This document shows positions 35,855-45,642 of a stretch of 53,381 nucleotides of DNA, piece by piece. The position numbers were made by a program, and so were the translations under genes. This DNA is from Clostridium sp. (GTDB taxonomy: Bacteria; Bacillota; Clostridia; Clostridiales; Clostridiaceae). Every line of letters starts with the position of its first letter. The stretch's first letter is position 1. The notes beneath the pieces are model-generated. The model was not told the origin of the DNA and did no database searches. It saw nothing but the letters and a program-made list of their open reading frames with translations. The stretch is taken from positions 1-53,381 of the forward strand of contig SVCL01000052.1 in NCBI GenBank assembly GCA_015058405.1, read 5' to 3'.

Positions 35855-36556
35855 TTAACTATTTAATAATTGTTCAATAGTTAATTTTGTGTGCTCACAA
35901 ATTTCATTAGTATTTTTAAGGCCCATGTCCTTCCAACAAATTTCTTTACCAATATTGATTTTAATCTTACCTGGTTTTATTGTTTTATGTTCCTCAAAAA
36001 CCTTATATGCACCATCAATAGCTATTGGTAATACATTTCTATCTGATTTCATAGCAAGTTTAAAACTTCCTGGCTTAAACATTCCTAATCCATCTTCAAA
36101 GATTCTTTTTCCTTCTGGAAAAATCACTAATGATTTTCCTCCTTTTAATACTTGGACTCCTTCTAATATTACTTTAGCTGATTGTCTTATATCATCCCTA
36201 TCCATAAAAAGGCATCCAATTTCTTTAAACCATGTACTGATAAAAGGTACTTTCTTTACCTCTTCTTTTCCTATGAATATTATTGGTTTTTCAAATAACC
36301 ATATTAGAAGTAAACTATCAATATCACTTTTATGATTACCGATAATTAAATAACTATTGTTGGAATTTATATTTTCCATCCCAGTAACATTTATATCCAT
36401 TTTACCTATATATGTAACCCATTTTATTAAACGTCTTAACAACTTATAGTTAGCTGCTTCTCTTTCTTCTTTAGCTTTAGAACGATTATGAATTCTTAAT
36501 GGCCAAGTAAAAAATGTATAAAATACCACTAAAATCGAAATACAAATAGTTCTCAT
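35855..36556 (-). CDS. PlsC-like 1-acyl-glycerol-3-phosphate acyltransferase
   Basis: The 233-residue membrane-associated acyltransferase has an N-terminal hydrophobic helix (residues 3-20), the HX4D catalytic motif in NHKSDIDSLLL near residue 74, and the phosphate-binding FPEGKRIFEDGLGMFKPGSFK near residue 147. PlsC enzymes acylate lysophosphatidic acid from acyl-ACP or acyl-CoA. It appears intact and is the only apparently intact protein-coding gene of more than 100 codons in the decayed island. Upstream is a broken exporter gene and downstream a carrier-protein remnant, so it may have served a dedicated lipid pathway rather than general phospholipid synthesis. Confidence 0.85.
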   Translation of the reverse strand: MRTICISILVVFYTFFTWPLRIHNRSKAKEEREAANYKLLRRLIKWVTYIGKMDINVTGMENINSNNSYLIIGNHKSDIDSLLLIWLFEKPIIFIGKEEVKKVPFISTWFKEIGCLFMDRDDIRQSAKVILEGVQVLKGGKSLVIFPEGKRIFEDGLGMFKPGSFKLAMKSDRNVLPIAIDGAYKVFEEHKTIKPGKIKINIGKEICWKDMGLKNTNEICEHTKLTIEQLLNS

Positions 36557-36638
36557 TTCCAGAACCTCACTTTCAATTTATTTAATAAAAATTATTATAT
36601 TCAATATATATATATTAATTATTTTATTATTAATTTTA

Positions 36639-37855
36639 TTATTCTTTTCCATCTTTCAATATTTTACTCATCTCTATTTTGCTTATACTATTTTTTATCA
36701 ACTTGCTACTCACTATATAACCAGAGATAATTAATACAAAACATAATACACAATAAGTAATACTAACTTTAGTATCAATATAGTTATTTAAATTTCCAAC
36801 TATACCCACAAAGAATATACCAACTAACAATACACCTATTGGAATTGAAAGAATAAATACACATGAAATTACAAGTTCATTCCACTTTTCATACATAGTA
36901 TTGATTTCTGAATCACTATATCCCAATACTTTTAATAGAGATATATTAATACTATTTCTATCTATATTATATTTACAGATCAGATATAGAACTATAATTG
37001 AAATGAAAATAGAAAAACATATCAATATAGATACAATAGAATTTATTACTTTTACTATTGCTTTTCCTGATGAAATCACTTCTGCTTTTGTAGTACATAT
37101 ATTAGATTTATCAGATAAAAATTCTTCAAAAGTACTTTCCTTATCTTTAGAACTTTGTAATTTATCAAAGACATATAAGTTATTGTATTTTGTTTCTACA
37201 TTTAGTGCTTTCATATATTCATCTACTGTATACTTTAAAGTAAAACTAAAAACTAGTAATACACTTATAAGCAAAGATGAAACAACAAATATGCACAAAT
37301 TCCCTTTATTCTCTTTAATTTCTCTAATTCTATAATCATTAATAAAATTCTTACCATATCTTACTTGGCCTTTGCCTTTTTTCTTCTCATCTTTATCTGA
37401 ATTTAAAATTTCAATTGGCGCCTTATTTAATTTCTTAATTAGAGAATATGAAATTATTATAAAAACAATAGCAATAGGAACTATTATACTTAACATAATG
37501 AATAAAGGATAAATACATTTTCACTTACAAAAGATATACCAAAATTATCTGCGTTAGCTTGTAATATATCCGGATTCTTTTTAGTACAAATATAATCAGG
37601 TGAAATTGCAAAACCTACAATTGTAAATTCTTTATTATTGATTTCAATTTTATCTCCACAATTTAACTTTTGAGCTATTGAAAAATTCTCATCAATTAAT
37701 ATTTCATTATCTTTCTCTATATCTCTTCCAAAAGTTACCTGATACTTATTTAATAACTTATGTTGTGTGAAAATTCTTAAAGTCACATCCGACTTTAAAC
37801 TGTAATCTACATACTGAATTTTTTCTACATCTATATAAAAAAAATAGGATATCAA
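36639..37855 (-). pseudogene. Broken FtsX-type ABC transporter permease
   Basis: Two minus-strand frames cover the gene. The upstream part (37490-37855) has the extracytoplasmic pattern LLNKYQVTFGRDIEKDNEIL and FTIVGFAISPDYI, typical of large FtsX/MacB-type permeases, and stops after VSENVFILYSLC. The downstream part (36639-37496) starts MLSIIVPIAIVFIIISYS and holds four further hydrophobic segments, with the conserved ISLLKVLGYSDSEIN. Full-length relatives have about 750-800 residues. Here the N-terminus is missing and the second extracytoplasmic domain is shortened to about 50 residues. No ATP-binding subunit gene is left. Confidence 0.7.
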
Positions 37856-37875
37856 AATTCTAGGGCAAATATCAG

Positions 37876-38088
37876 CGGAACTTAATCTTGCAAAAATACA
37901 GCAAACGGAACTTAATTTTGCAAAGGAATTCCGTGGGCTTATTAAGCATGCTTAAAATACCCTAGAAAATGATTATTTTATAAAAATTATATCTTATTTT
38001 AAATATTTTAGCCATAAATTTTAGATAAAAAAACTGACTTTACTCTTGCAAATACAAGGTTTTAGTAAAAACGGAAGTTAGTTTTGCA
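37876..38088 (+). repeat. About 19-bp direct repeats, possible insertion-sequence end
   Basis: Near-identical copies of cggaacttaa(t/c)... lie at 37876-37894 and 37906-37924, 30 bp apart (cggaacttaatcttgcaaa and cggaacttaattttgcaaa). Two diverged copies follow at 38034-38052 and 38072-38088. Multiple subterminal repeats of this size are found at ends of IS21-family elements, but all four are in one orientation and no istA/istB is left. They border the truncated 5' end of the permease gene. The remaining sequence in this gap up to 38322 is AT-rich, with only a terminator in it. Confidence 0.5.
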
Positions 38089-38131
38089 TTCAACGGATTA
38101 TTTAAAAATTTAAATTTATTTAATATAGAAA

Positions 38132-38175
38132 AAGATGTAGAAAGATTTGCTTTTACACAAGTCTTTCTACATCTT
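38132..38175 (-). terminator. Intrinsic terminator downstream of the PfkB kinase
   Basis: The 14-bp perfect stem (38132-38145 with 38162-38175) is followed on the minus strand by TTTTT. It is 150 bp past the kinase stop, so a long 3' untranslated region is implied. It may also work on the plus strand. Confidence 0.6.
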
Positions 38176-38322
38176 CTTTTATTATTATATATCTCATTTT
38201 AAAATCTAGGTTGTTAAGTTATACAAACAAAAATATATTATCTAATCTTCTATAATTTTTAAAGAAAGAATAACATTAAAACTTATTAATATATTTCTTT
38301 ATAATAATTTAATCTTTAAAAG

Positions 38323-39267
38323 TTAAATCTCTTCCCATTCTATCTTTTCAAGATAATATTTAACATACTCATCACTCATTTTAGGATTTATAGTATCTTC
38401 ATGTCTAATAGTTATTACAGACATAGCCATAGCATACTTTAATGTATCTCTTAAAGAAAGATTATTCATATAACCATATCCTAGTCCTGCTACAAATGAA
38501 TCCCCTGCGCCTGTAGTATTTCTAACTGTTACATTGCAAGCCTTTATTTTCCCTTCTTCAGTACCATTAGTGTAATAAGTTCCTTCAGAATCTAAACTTA
38601 TAAATACATTTTGTATTCCCAAATCAAGGAAATATTGTCCTGCTTTTTTAACATCATCATAATTATTAATTTTAACACCTGATAGAATTTCTGCTTCATA
38701 TCTATTAGGCTTTATTGTATGGAAATACTTAATTAGATGTTTTACCTTTTCTGCTTTAGCTGCAGAAACTGGATCTAAAACAAATTTAGTTTTTCCACTA
38801 TAAGTTTTTAGAATATGTTCTAATAATTCTGGACTATCTGAATCTAAGAATGTATATTCTGCATTGCATATAATATCTCTTTTAGCATCTATAAATTCTT
38901 CATCCATTGCTCCAAGGGATTGCATATCAACTATAGCTGATACCATCTCACCTTCTTCATCTAGAATTGCTAAATATGTCGGTGTTGCTTTATTTTCTAA
39001 AATCAAGCTATGCTCCATATCATAACCAATTACCTTTGAATGTTCTAATATGTTTCTCCCTTGCTCATCATCCCCAACTATAGATATAAATTTTGTATTG
39101 ACGCCTACTCTTGCCATATTTTCAGCAATATTTCTACATACGCCTCCTAAAGAAATCTTAATATCTCCTGGTATTGAGTCCTTTTGTGTGTACTTGCTTC
39201 TACTAAAGCCCAAAATATCAACTATTGATGCCCCTAATACTAGTACGTATGAATTATTATCTTTCAT
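38323..39267 (-). CDS. PfkB-family sugar/nucleoside kinase
   Basis: The 314-residue ribokinase-fold protein has the family signatures ISLGGVCRNIAENMARVG near residue 35 and VRNTTGAGDSFVAGLGYGYM near residue 250, with the catalytic aspartate in GAGD. The motif KFVLDPVSAAKAEK and the two-part lid are typical. The sequence resembles pseudouridine kinase-type members more than ribokinase or fructokinase, but I cannot settle the substrate. No transport or glycosidase partner is adjacent. Confidence 0.85.
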   Translation of the reverse strand: MKDNNSYVLVLGASIVDILGFSRSKYTQKDSIPGDIKISLGGVCRNIAENMARVGVNTKFISIVGDDEQGRNILEHSKVIGYDMEHSLILENKATPTYLAILDEEGEMVSAIVDMQSLGAMDEEFIDAKRDIICNAEYTFLDSDSPELLEHILKTYSGKTKFVLDPVSAAKAEKVKHLIKYFHTIKPNRYEAEILSGVKINNYDDVKKAGQYFLDLGIQNVFISLDSEGTYYTNGTEEGKIKACNVTVRNTTGAGDSFVAGLGYGYMNNLSLRDTLKYAMAMSVITIRHEDTINPKMSDEYVKYYLEKIEWEEI

Positions 39268-39358
39268 TTTATCTCTCCTGAACTTTTATCTGTTGTCATA
39301 TCATCTATTATATTAGATTTCATTTTAAAAATAAAGACCATTTATGATAAGTTTTTCT

Positions 39359-41722
39359 TTATTTTAATTCTGCTACGGTTACTCCATCTCCACCTTCTCC
39401 GTAAACTCCCAATCTATAATTCTTTACATGAGGATGTTTCTTTAGCATTGTATTAATTGCTTGTCTTAATACCCCTGTACCTTTTCCATGTACTATAGTA
39501 ACTTCACCTAAATTTGACATATATGCTTCATCTAAATATTTATCCACTCTGTAACAAGCTTCTTCTGAATCTAAACCTCTTAAATCTATACTACTACTAA
39601 CAGACTTAAGATTTAAAGACATAGCCTTTTTATGCTTTTTCTTTTCTGCCTTCTTAACAGATCCCTCTACCATTCTTAAATCCTTAAGTTTAACGCTTAT
39701 CTTCATTATTCCTGCTTCTACTTGAACTTCACCTTTTTTATCTGGCATAGAAAGTATTACAACATTTTGGTTTAATGAAGGTAAGAATGCATCCATTCCA
39801 AGAGTAACCTTAGTAATAGATTTTCCTGAATTCTCTCTTTCTTTTATAAGAGCTTTTTCTTTTTCTTCTAAAGATTCTTTAAGTTTTTTTCTTTCCTCTT
39901 CAAGTCTATTTCTTCCACCACCAGAAATTCCCATCTTTTCTAGTTCCCTCATAGCCTTTAAGATTTCATCAGCTTCATCCTTAGCTCTAGATATTATATC
40001 CTTAGCCTCTCTTCTAGCTTCGTTATAAGCCTTATCTCTAGTTAACTCTACTCTCTTTATCTTTTCTTCATAGCTTCTCTTTAATTTTTCCGCTTCTATT
40101 TTTAATCTTTCAGCATCTCTAGCTTCTTTATTAGCTATAATACTTTTTTCTTGTAAGTCTTTTATTAAGTTTTCAAATTCAAGGTTTTCTTTTGAAACAT
40201 TATTTCTAGCTCTTTCTATTACATAATCATCAAGACCTAATCTTTTACTTATTTCAAAGGCATTTGACTTTCCTGGAACACCAATTAGCAATCTATAAGT
40301 TGGCTTTAATGTTTCTACATCAAACTCAACAGAAGCATTTTCTACTCCAGGAGTTTTTAATGCATATCCTTTTAATTCACTATAGTGAGTAGTAGCAATT
40401 ATCTTAGTTCCTCTTTCCTTTAAAGTAGCAATAATAGCCATCGCTAGAGCTGCACCTTCTGTTGGATCTGTTCCTCCACCAAGCTCATCAAATAAAGCTA
40501 AAGATTCTCTATCTGCAATTTGCATTATATCAACTATATTAGTTAAGTGAGATGAGAATGTAGAAAGACTTTGTTCTATACTTTGTTCATCTCCTATATC
40601 TGCAAATACTTCTCTATAAAAACTTACAGTTGATCCTTCCTTTGCACATATCAACAATCCACTTAAAGCCATTAAATGTGTAAGCCCTGCTGTCTTTAAA
40701 GTTACTGTTTTACCACCAGTATTAGGACCAGTTATCATTAATGCAGTAAAGTTTTTTCCTAAATATATATCAGAAGGAACTGCCTTTTCTGGATCTATTA
40801 ATGGATGTCTAGCTTCTATAAGATTAAATGATCCATCTTCATTAACTTCTGGCTTAATAGCATTAATTTTTGATGCATATTTAGCTTTTGCAAAGATAAA
40901 GTCTAACTTTAATAATATTTTCATATTACTTTCTATAACATCAACATTATCTTTAACCTTCTTTGTTAATTCCCATAGAATTCTTTCTATTTCTGCTGCT
41001 TCCTTAAGCTTTAATTCCTTTATCTCATTATTTAAATTTACTATTCCCATAGGTTCAATAAATAATGTTGCACCAGTAGAACTTTGATCGTGTACAAGAC
41101 CTGGAACTTGACCTTTATATTCAGCCTTAACAGGCATTACATAACGGTCTCCTCTCATTGTATATATTGAATCTTGTAGATACTTTGAATTACTTTTTAC
41201 AAGTGAATTAATCTTATCTCTAACTGAAGAATTTTTTTCTTTTAAAGCTCTTCTTAAACTATGTAAAGTACTACTTGCTCTATCACTTACTTCTTCTTCT
41301 GAAATAATAGATCTTTCTATATCAGCTTGTAAATTATTAATAGGAGTTAGTATATAAGCAAGGTCTTCTAACCTTTCGAAACTTTCCTCTTCTTCTTTTC
41401 TACTTAAATATTCCTTAATATTATTAGTACATCTTAACATATTTCCAACATATAATAATTGACCTGTAGTTAAAGCTCCACCTTTACTTGCTCTTTCAAC
41501 TGCATCTCTAATATCACGTAATCCTTCAAATGGAGGATTACCTTTTTTAACAATTAGATTATATGCTTCATCTGTATCCTCTAATGCATTTCTTACATCA
41601 TAAGCAGATTCATAAGGAACTAGGTTTTCAACTAATTCCTTACCACCTCTAGTAACTGCATATTTCTTAACAATTTCTTTTATTTTATTAAACTCTAAAA
41701 CCCTTAAAGCTCTATCATTCAT
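39359..41722 (-). CDS. mutS2: MutS2 endonuclease / ribosome-collision splitting ATPase
   Basis: The 787-residue protein has MutS core and lever domains and an ABC-type ATPase with the Walker A TGPNTGGKTVTLK near residue 333, Walker B LALFDELGGGTDPTEGAAL near 405, and a C-terminal Smr domain with SSIDLRGLDSEEACYRVDKY and VHGKGTGVLRQAI. MutS2 lacks the mismatch-recognition domain. Roles described in Firmicutes include suppression of recombination and rescue of collided ribosomes. With rqcH and ylmH it makes a third ribosome-rescue-linked gene in the window. It ends two bases from the U32 gene upstream. Confidence 0.95.
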   Translation of the reverse strand: MNDRALRVLEFNKIKEIVKKYAVTRGGKELVENLVPYESAYDVRNALEDTDEAYNLIVKKGNPPFEGLRDIRDAVERASKGGALTTGQLLYVGNMLRCTNNIKEYLSRKEEEESFERLEDLAYILTPINNLQADIERSIISEEEVSDRASSTLHSLRRALKEKNSSVRDKINSLVKSNSKYLQDSIYTMRGDRYVMPVKAEYKGQVPGLVHDQSSTGATLFIEPMGIVNLNNEIKELKLKEAAEIERILWELTKKVKDNVDVIESNMKILLKLDFIFAKAKYASKINAIKPEVNEDGSFNLIEARHPLIDPEKAVPSDIYLGKNFTALMITGPNTGGKTVTLKTAGLTHLMALSGLLICAKEGSTVSFYREVFADIGDEQSIEQSLSTFSSHLTNIVDIMQIADRESLALFDELGGGTDPTEGAALAMAIIATLKERGTKIIATTHYSELKGYALKTPGVENASVEFDVETLKPTYRLLIGVPGKSNAFEISKRLGLDDYVIERARNNVSKENLEFENLIKDLQEKSIIANKEARDAERLKIEAEKLKRSYEEKIKRVELTRDKAYNEARREAKDIISRAKDEADEILKAMRELEKMGISGGGRNRLEEERKKLKESLEEKEKALIKERENSGKSITKVTLGMDAFLPSLNQNVVILSMPDKKGEVQVEAGIMKISVKLKDLRMVEGSVKKAEKKKHKKAMSLNLKSVSSSIDLRGLDSEEACYRVDKYLDEAYMSNLGEVTIVHGKGTGVLRQAINTMLKKHPHVKNYRLGVYGEGGDGVTVAELK

Positions 41723-41724
41723 AT

Positions 41725-44076
41725 CTATTCAACACCTCGTTTATAACATCCCTTAGTATAATGTTTAGTTTCTATATTCTCTCTATTTTCAAGCATATTT
41801 AATACTTTTATTACCTCTTCTTTTGTTTCATCTTTAAAATCTATTCTAAAAGTATTTATCCCCATGTTCTTTAGTTCATCTTTTTCGCCTATTAAATTTA
41901 AACTAGTTCCATTTAATATATGGCTTCTACAAAATACATCTGTCATTACTCTAAAGCCTTCATTCATTTCATCTACTAAAGTAAATCTATCTCTCATACA
42001 AGCTTTATTACATTCCTTATCAGTACATTTGCCGCCAAAAGTACTTCCTATAGGACAATATTCACTAACCATAAGCTCAGTTTTACCATAAAGCTGATAA
42101 GCTGCACCTAAAGTTTTATTTTTCATAACTTCTTTAATTTCTCTTTTATTTAATTCAAGACTTAAAGAAACTACATTTAAATCTCCCCTATAAAACTCTA
42201 ATGATTCTTCATTAAATACATTTAGCTTATAATCACCAATAATCTTTAAAGAATCTTTATACTTATTAATTATACCTGCATTACCTGTAATTAAACCTTC
42301 TATATGATTCATTGCTTTATCAATCATATTTGTTACTTTATCAAACTCAGTTTTTATAATTTCAGGAGTAAGTATATAAATATTAACACCTTCTACATTT
42401 TCTATATCCTTAATCTTTAACGAGTCTTTTTCTCTGCTATATAAGTCTACACCTATATTTTTAACACCTGCATCAATTAAAGTATTAAATTGTTCTTTTG
42501 TAGTACAAGTTACTATTAAATCAACATCTAAAGCTTCTTTTGGCTCTATTAACTTCTTAGGATTTTTATTTTCTCCACCAGTTCTTTTTCTTCTTCCTTT
42601 TGATAATACATCTTTTAAAATTTTATCAAATAACTCTCTTCTTAAGTTATTTAAAGAAGAAACTCTTAAGAATCCATCTTCAAATTCTTCAAATCCTATT
42701 CCTTCAAACTTATATGGATAATCACCTGACTTTTTAAGTGCTTCTGCAATTCTTTCCTTATCTAAAGGCTTTCTTTCAGCTTTTTCTACTATTTCTCCTT
42801 GAACTTCATATTTAATTCCATTTAAAGAAGTTTTTAAAGTAAAAGGTTCTCCTACCTTAAATATAACTTCACCATGCATAGGTATTTTCTTATAATATGG
42901 CTTTACAGTTTCCATTAAGCTATCTGTAAGTTTTTTATTAGAAGTTCTATATATAATATCGCCTTTTTTGTAGTTCTTAGGGAATAACTTAACTTTATCG
43001 CCAGCCTTAGCTTCTTGAACTTCATTTCCCCTTAATAAAATCTTGCTTACAGTAAATCCTTTATTCGAGAATCCTATTCCATCTCCTAAAGCTATACTAT
43101 CTTTTAAAACAATGTCTCCCTTATCATCAACTGTTCCTATTTCAATACCTGTATTCTTTGGAGTTACAAAACTCATCATATCTTTACCAGTATCTTTCTT
43201 TAAATAAGCAGTTGAAAATCCTCCTCTATTAAATAATTGCATTAATGTTTTTCTTCCTTCATTTACATCAAAGCTTTTATTTTTAAGTTCTTTATCTAAA
43301 GCCTTTCTATAGCTACTTATAACACCAGCTACATATTCAGGTCTTTTCATTCTACCTTCTACCTTTAACGAATATGCTCCACTGTCTATAATATCTTTAA
43401 TATCATTTATTGTACAAGTATCCTTAGTACTTAATAAATGACCTTTTCTTTCTCCACTATTTTCAGAAACCAACCTATATTCTTGTCTACAAGGTTGAGC
43501 ACACTTACCTCTATTACCACTTCTGCTTCCTATCATAGCACTCATTAAACATTGTCCTGAATAAGATACACATAAAGCTCCATGAACAAATATTTCTGTT
43601 TCAATATTCAAGTCCTTTGATATATGTTTAATTTCTTCCTTGCTAAGCTCTCTTGATAATACTACTCTTTCAAAACCTTTTTCTTTATAATAAATTGCTC
43701 CTTCACCGTTATGAATAGTCATTTGAGTAGATGCATGAACTTCAAAATCAGGAAATCTTTCTTGAATTAACTTAAGAAGACCTAAATCTTGAATTATTAA
43801 TGCATCAACACCAATTTCATAAAGGTAGCCTACATATCTTATTGCTTCACTTAATTCATTAGGCTTTAAGATTATATTCATTGTTACATATATCTTTACC
43901 CCATAGCTATGAGCATAATCTACAGCCAACTTCATTCTTTCGTTATCAAATTCTACAGCCTTTGCTCTAGCTGAGAACTTTGGCCCACCTAAATATATAG
44001 CATCTGCACCATTATTAACTGCAGCATATAAACTTTCCATACTACCGGCAGGTGCAAGTAATTCAACTTTCTCCAT
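41725..44076 (-). CDS. U32-family peptidase-like protein (RlhA-type hydroxylation factor)
   Basis: The 783-residue protein contains an N-terminal U32 domain with LLAPAGSMESLYAAVNNGA, FEVHASTQMTIHNGEGA and EIFVHGALCVSYSGQCLMS. The cysteine set NRGKCAQPCR continues the Fe-S-type pattern. A long C-terminal extension (DUF3656-like) includes a second cysteine group EYCPIGSTFGGKCTDKECNKAC near residue 665. Relatives hydroxylate a cytidine in 23S rRNA using prephenate; others are called collagenase-like peptidases. The start is the ATG giving MEKVELL, placed eight bases from AGGAG. It lies directly upstream of mutS2. Confidence 0.9.
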   Translation of the reverse strand: MEKVELLAPAGSMESLYAAVNNGADAIYLGGPKFSARAKAVEFDNERMKLAVDYAHSYGVKIYVTMNIILKPNELSEAIRYVGYLYEIGVDALIIQDLGLLKLIQERFPDFEVHASTQMTIHNGEGAIYYKEKGFERVVLSRELSKEEIKHISKDLNIETEIFVHGALCVSYSGQCLMSAMIGSRSGNRGKCAQPCRQEYRLVSENSGERKGHLLSTKDTCTINDIKDIIDSGAYSLKVEGRMKRPEYVAGVISSYRKALDKELKNKSFDVNEGRKTLMQLFNRGGFSTAYLKKDTGKDMMSFVTPKNTGIEIGTVDDKGDIVLKDSIALGDGIGFSNKGFTVSKILLRGNEVQEAKAGDKVKLFPKNYKKGDIIYRTSNKKLTDSLMETVKPYYKKIPMHGEVIFKVGEPFTLKTSLNGIKYEVQGEIVEKAERKPLDKERIAEALKKSGDYPYKFEGIGFEEFEDGFLRVSSLNNLRRELFDKILKDVLSKGRRKRTGGENKNPKKLIEPKEALDVDLIVTCTTKEQFNTLIDAGVKNIGVDLYSREKDSLKIKDIENVEGVNIYILTPEIIKTEFDKVTNMIDKAMNHIEGLITGNAGIINKYKDSLKIIGDYKLNVFNEESLEFYRGDLNVVSLSLELNKREIKEVMKNKTLGAAYQLYGKTELMVSEYCPIGSTFGGKCTDKECNKACMRDRFTLVDEMNEGFRVMTDVFCRSHILNGTSLNLIGEKDELKNMGINTFRIDFKDETKEEVIKVLNMLENRENIETKHYTKGCYKRGVE

Positions 44077-44122
44077 TTTCATCGCTCCTATTTTACTTCA
44101 TCTTCATAGTAAGTCTCATTTA

Positions 44123-44152
44123 TTTATAACATAAATGAATGAATAATACCAA
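44123..44152 (-). promoter_or_regulatory. SigA-type promoter for the U32-mutS2 operon
   Basis: On the minus strand TTGGTA (44147-44152) and TATAAA (44123-44128) are separated by 18 bp, about 50 bp before the U32 start. The 334-bp gap from here to zapA otherwise holds only the zapA terminator and AT-rich sequence. Confidence 0.5.
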
Positions 44153-44345
44153 TATTCTACCCATTTTCAGAAAAAACTAAATGTTTAAATAAATATAATT
44201 TTCATTAATAATACCCGCTTCATAATGAAACATTCTAAAGTTCTATTTTCCCTTATTTTTAATAATTCAAAAATATTTGTACTAATAAGTTACCATAAAT
44301 CAACTACTATTTATTACTCAAAAATAATTATAATCAATTTTGATA

Positions 44346-44392
44346 TATAAAAATAGATGTAATTAGTCCATAAGCTACTAATTCACATCTAC
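44346..44392 (-). terminator. Intrinsic terminator of zapA
   Basis: A stem of about 14 bp with one bulge (44354-44367 with 44377-44391) is followed on the minus strand by TTTTTA. It lies 25 bp past the stop. Confidence 0.75.
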
Positions 44393-44416
44393 TTTAACTT
44401 AAATACAATATTAAAA

Positions 44417-45580
44417 TTATCTTAATAAGGGATTACGATCCTTTTTTAACTTTGCAAGCTCAAATTGAACATCTAATAATTTCTTTTCTAGATCCAGAAC
44501 TTTATATTTAGAAGTTTTAAGTTCTTGGCCAGACTTTTTGCCTTTTTCTAAAATCAATGACTTCTCATAGTTTAACCTTTCAACTTTTTCTTCTAAGTCT
44601 TTTATTTCAGTTTGCTTTTTATCTATTTCTCCATTCATTAATTCCTTAATAGCTATTTGTTTTTCATTAAATTCAGCTTCTAATGAAACTCTATTTTCTT
44701 TAAGGGAAGATATTTCCGCTTCCTTCTCTAATGCTTTTTCTTTCATTTCTTCTAAGTTACTATTTAAAGAACTTATTTCATTTTCTAAATTAGATTTTTC
44801 ATCTTCCAATAACTTTATGTTATTTTGTAATTCTTCTTTATCTTTATTTACAAGTTCAATATTCTTAGTAAGCTTATCTTTTTCCTTATTTAGAAGCTCA
44901 ATTTTTTCAGTTAAAATACTTTCATTATATTTTACTTCATTTAATGATTTCTTATTTTCTTCTTTTACCTTTAAAAGATTGTCCACTTTATCATTTAAAT
45001 CCAAATTAAGATTAGTCATTTTTTCAATTTCTTTATTTAAAGATTTATTTTCATTATTAAGCTTAGATTCTTTGTTTTGTAATACTACATTTAAATTATT
45101 AGACTTTTCTAATTCCTTATTAATTCTATTTACCTCATTACGTAAATTATTATTGTGACCGCTTAGTTCAGTATTTTTTTCTTCTAATTCTTTATTTTTA
45201 CTCTTTAGTTCTTCTATAGTTTTTTCTAATTTTTCAATTTCAGCATTACTTTCACTAATAGCCTCATCTTTCATACTTTCTACAGCTTTAATATTCTCGT
45301 TCAATTCATTAATTGTTTCTTTTAAATTTTTATTTTCTTCTTCTATTTCATTTTTAGCCTTAGTTAACCTTTTTAAACTTAAGTCACATTCATATAAATC
45401 ATCAGCTATATTTATTGCTGCTAAAACCGTAGAATCTTCTGTACTTAAGAACTTATTTTTAGAAGTTACTTCTTTAATTTTAGTATCTACAAACTCTGCT
45501 ACTTCTTTTAAATAATTTTCATTATCTTTACCTTTTAAGTTGTAATCTCTACCATTTATGTTAACTGTAACCTTTATCAT
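44417..45580 (-). CDS. zapA: ZapA-type division protein with a very long coiled-coil tail
   Basis: Residues 1-75 match ZapA (VTVNINGRDYNLKGKDNEN, EFVDTKIKEVTSKN, TVLAAINIADDLYE), the small FtsZ-binding protein that promotes Z-ring bundling. Usual ZapA is 85-110 residues. Here it continues with about 300 residues of nearly uninterrupted Lys/Glu/Asn/Leu heptads (about 80-375), a predicted long coiled coil, for a total of 387 residues. The end KKDRNPLLR is short and basic. The start is the ATG after GAGAGGTG. It has its own promoter and terminator and precedes the U32-mutS2 pair, a recurrent clostridial order. Confidence 0.85.
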   Translation of the reverse strand: MIKVTVNINGRDYNLKGKDNENYLKEVAEFVDTKIKEVTSKNKFLSTEDSTVLAAINIADDLYECDLSLKRLTKAKNEIEEENKNLKETINELNENIKAVESMKDEAISESNAEIEKLEKTIEELKSKNKELEEKNTELSGHNNNLRNEVNRINKELEKSNNLNVVLQNKESKLNNENKSLNKEIEKMTNLNLDLNDKVDNLLKVKEENKKSLNEVKYNESILTEKIELLNKEKDKLTKNIELVNKDKEELQNNIKLLEDEKSNLENEISSLNSNLEEMKEKALEKEAEISSLKENRVSLEAEFNEKQIAIKELMNGEIDKKQTEIKDLEEKVERLNYEKSLILEKGKKSGQELKTSKYKVLDLEKKLLDVQFELAKLKKDRNPLLR

Positions 45581-45613
45581 CCTAACACCTCTCAAACATA
45601 ATCCATATAAATA

Positions 45614-45642
45614 ATTATATGAAATTTACTCTTATAATACAA
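45614..45642 (-). promoter_or_regulatory. SigA-type promoter for zapA
   Basis: On the minus strand TTGTAT (45637-45642) and a perfect TATAAT (45614-45619) are separated by 17 bp, 34 bp before the zapA start. Upstream of it, to the pheT terminator, the 333-bp gap holds a 36-codon plus-strand frame without a start codon and nothing else that I recognise. Confidence 0.65.

Noticed and set aside
44160..44340. Possible small RNA or gene in the U32-zapA gap
   Set aside because: Only AT-rich sequence without open frame, paired structure or promoter beyond the elements listed.
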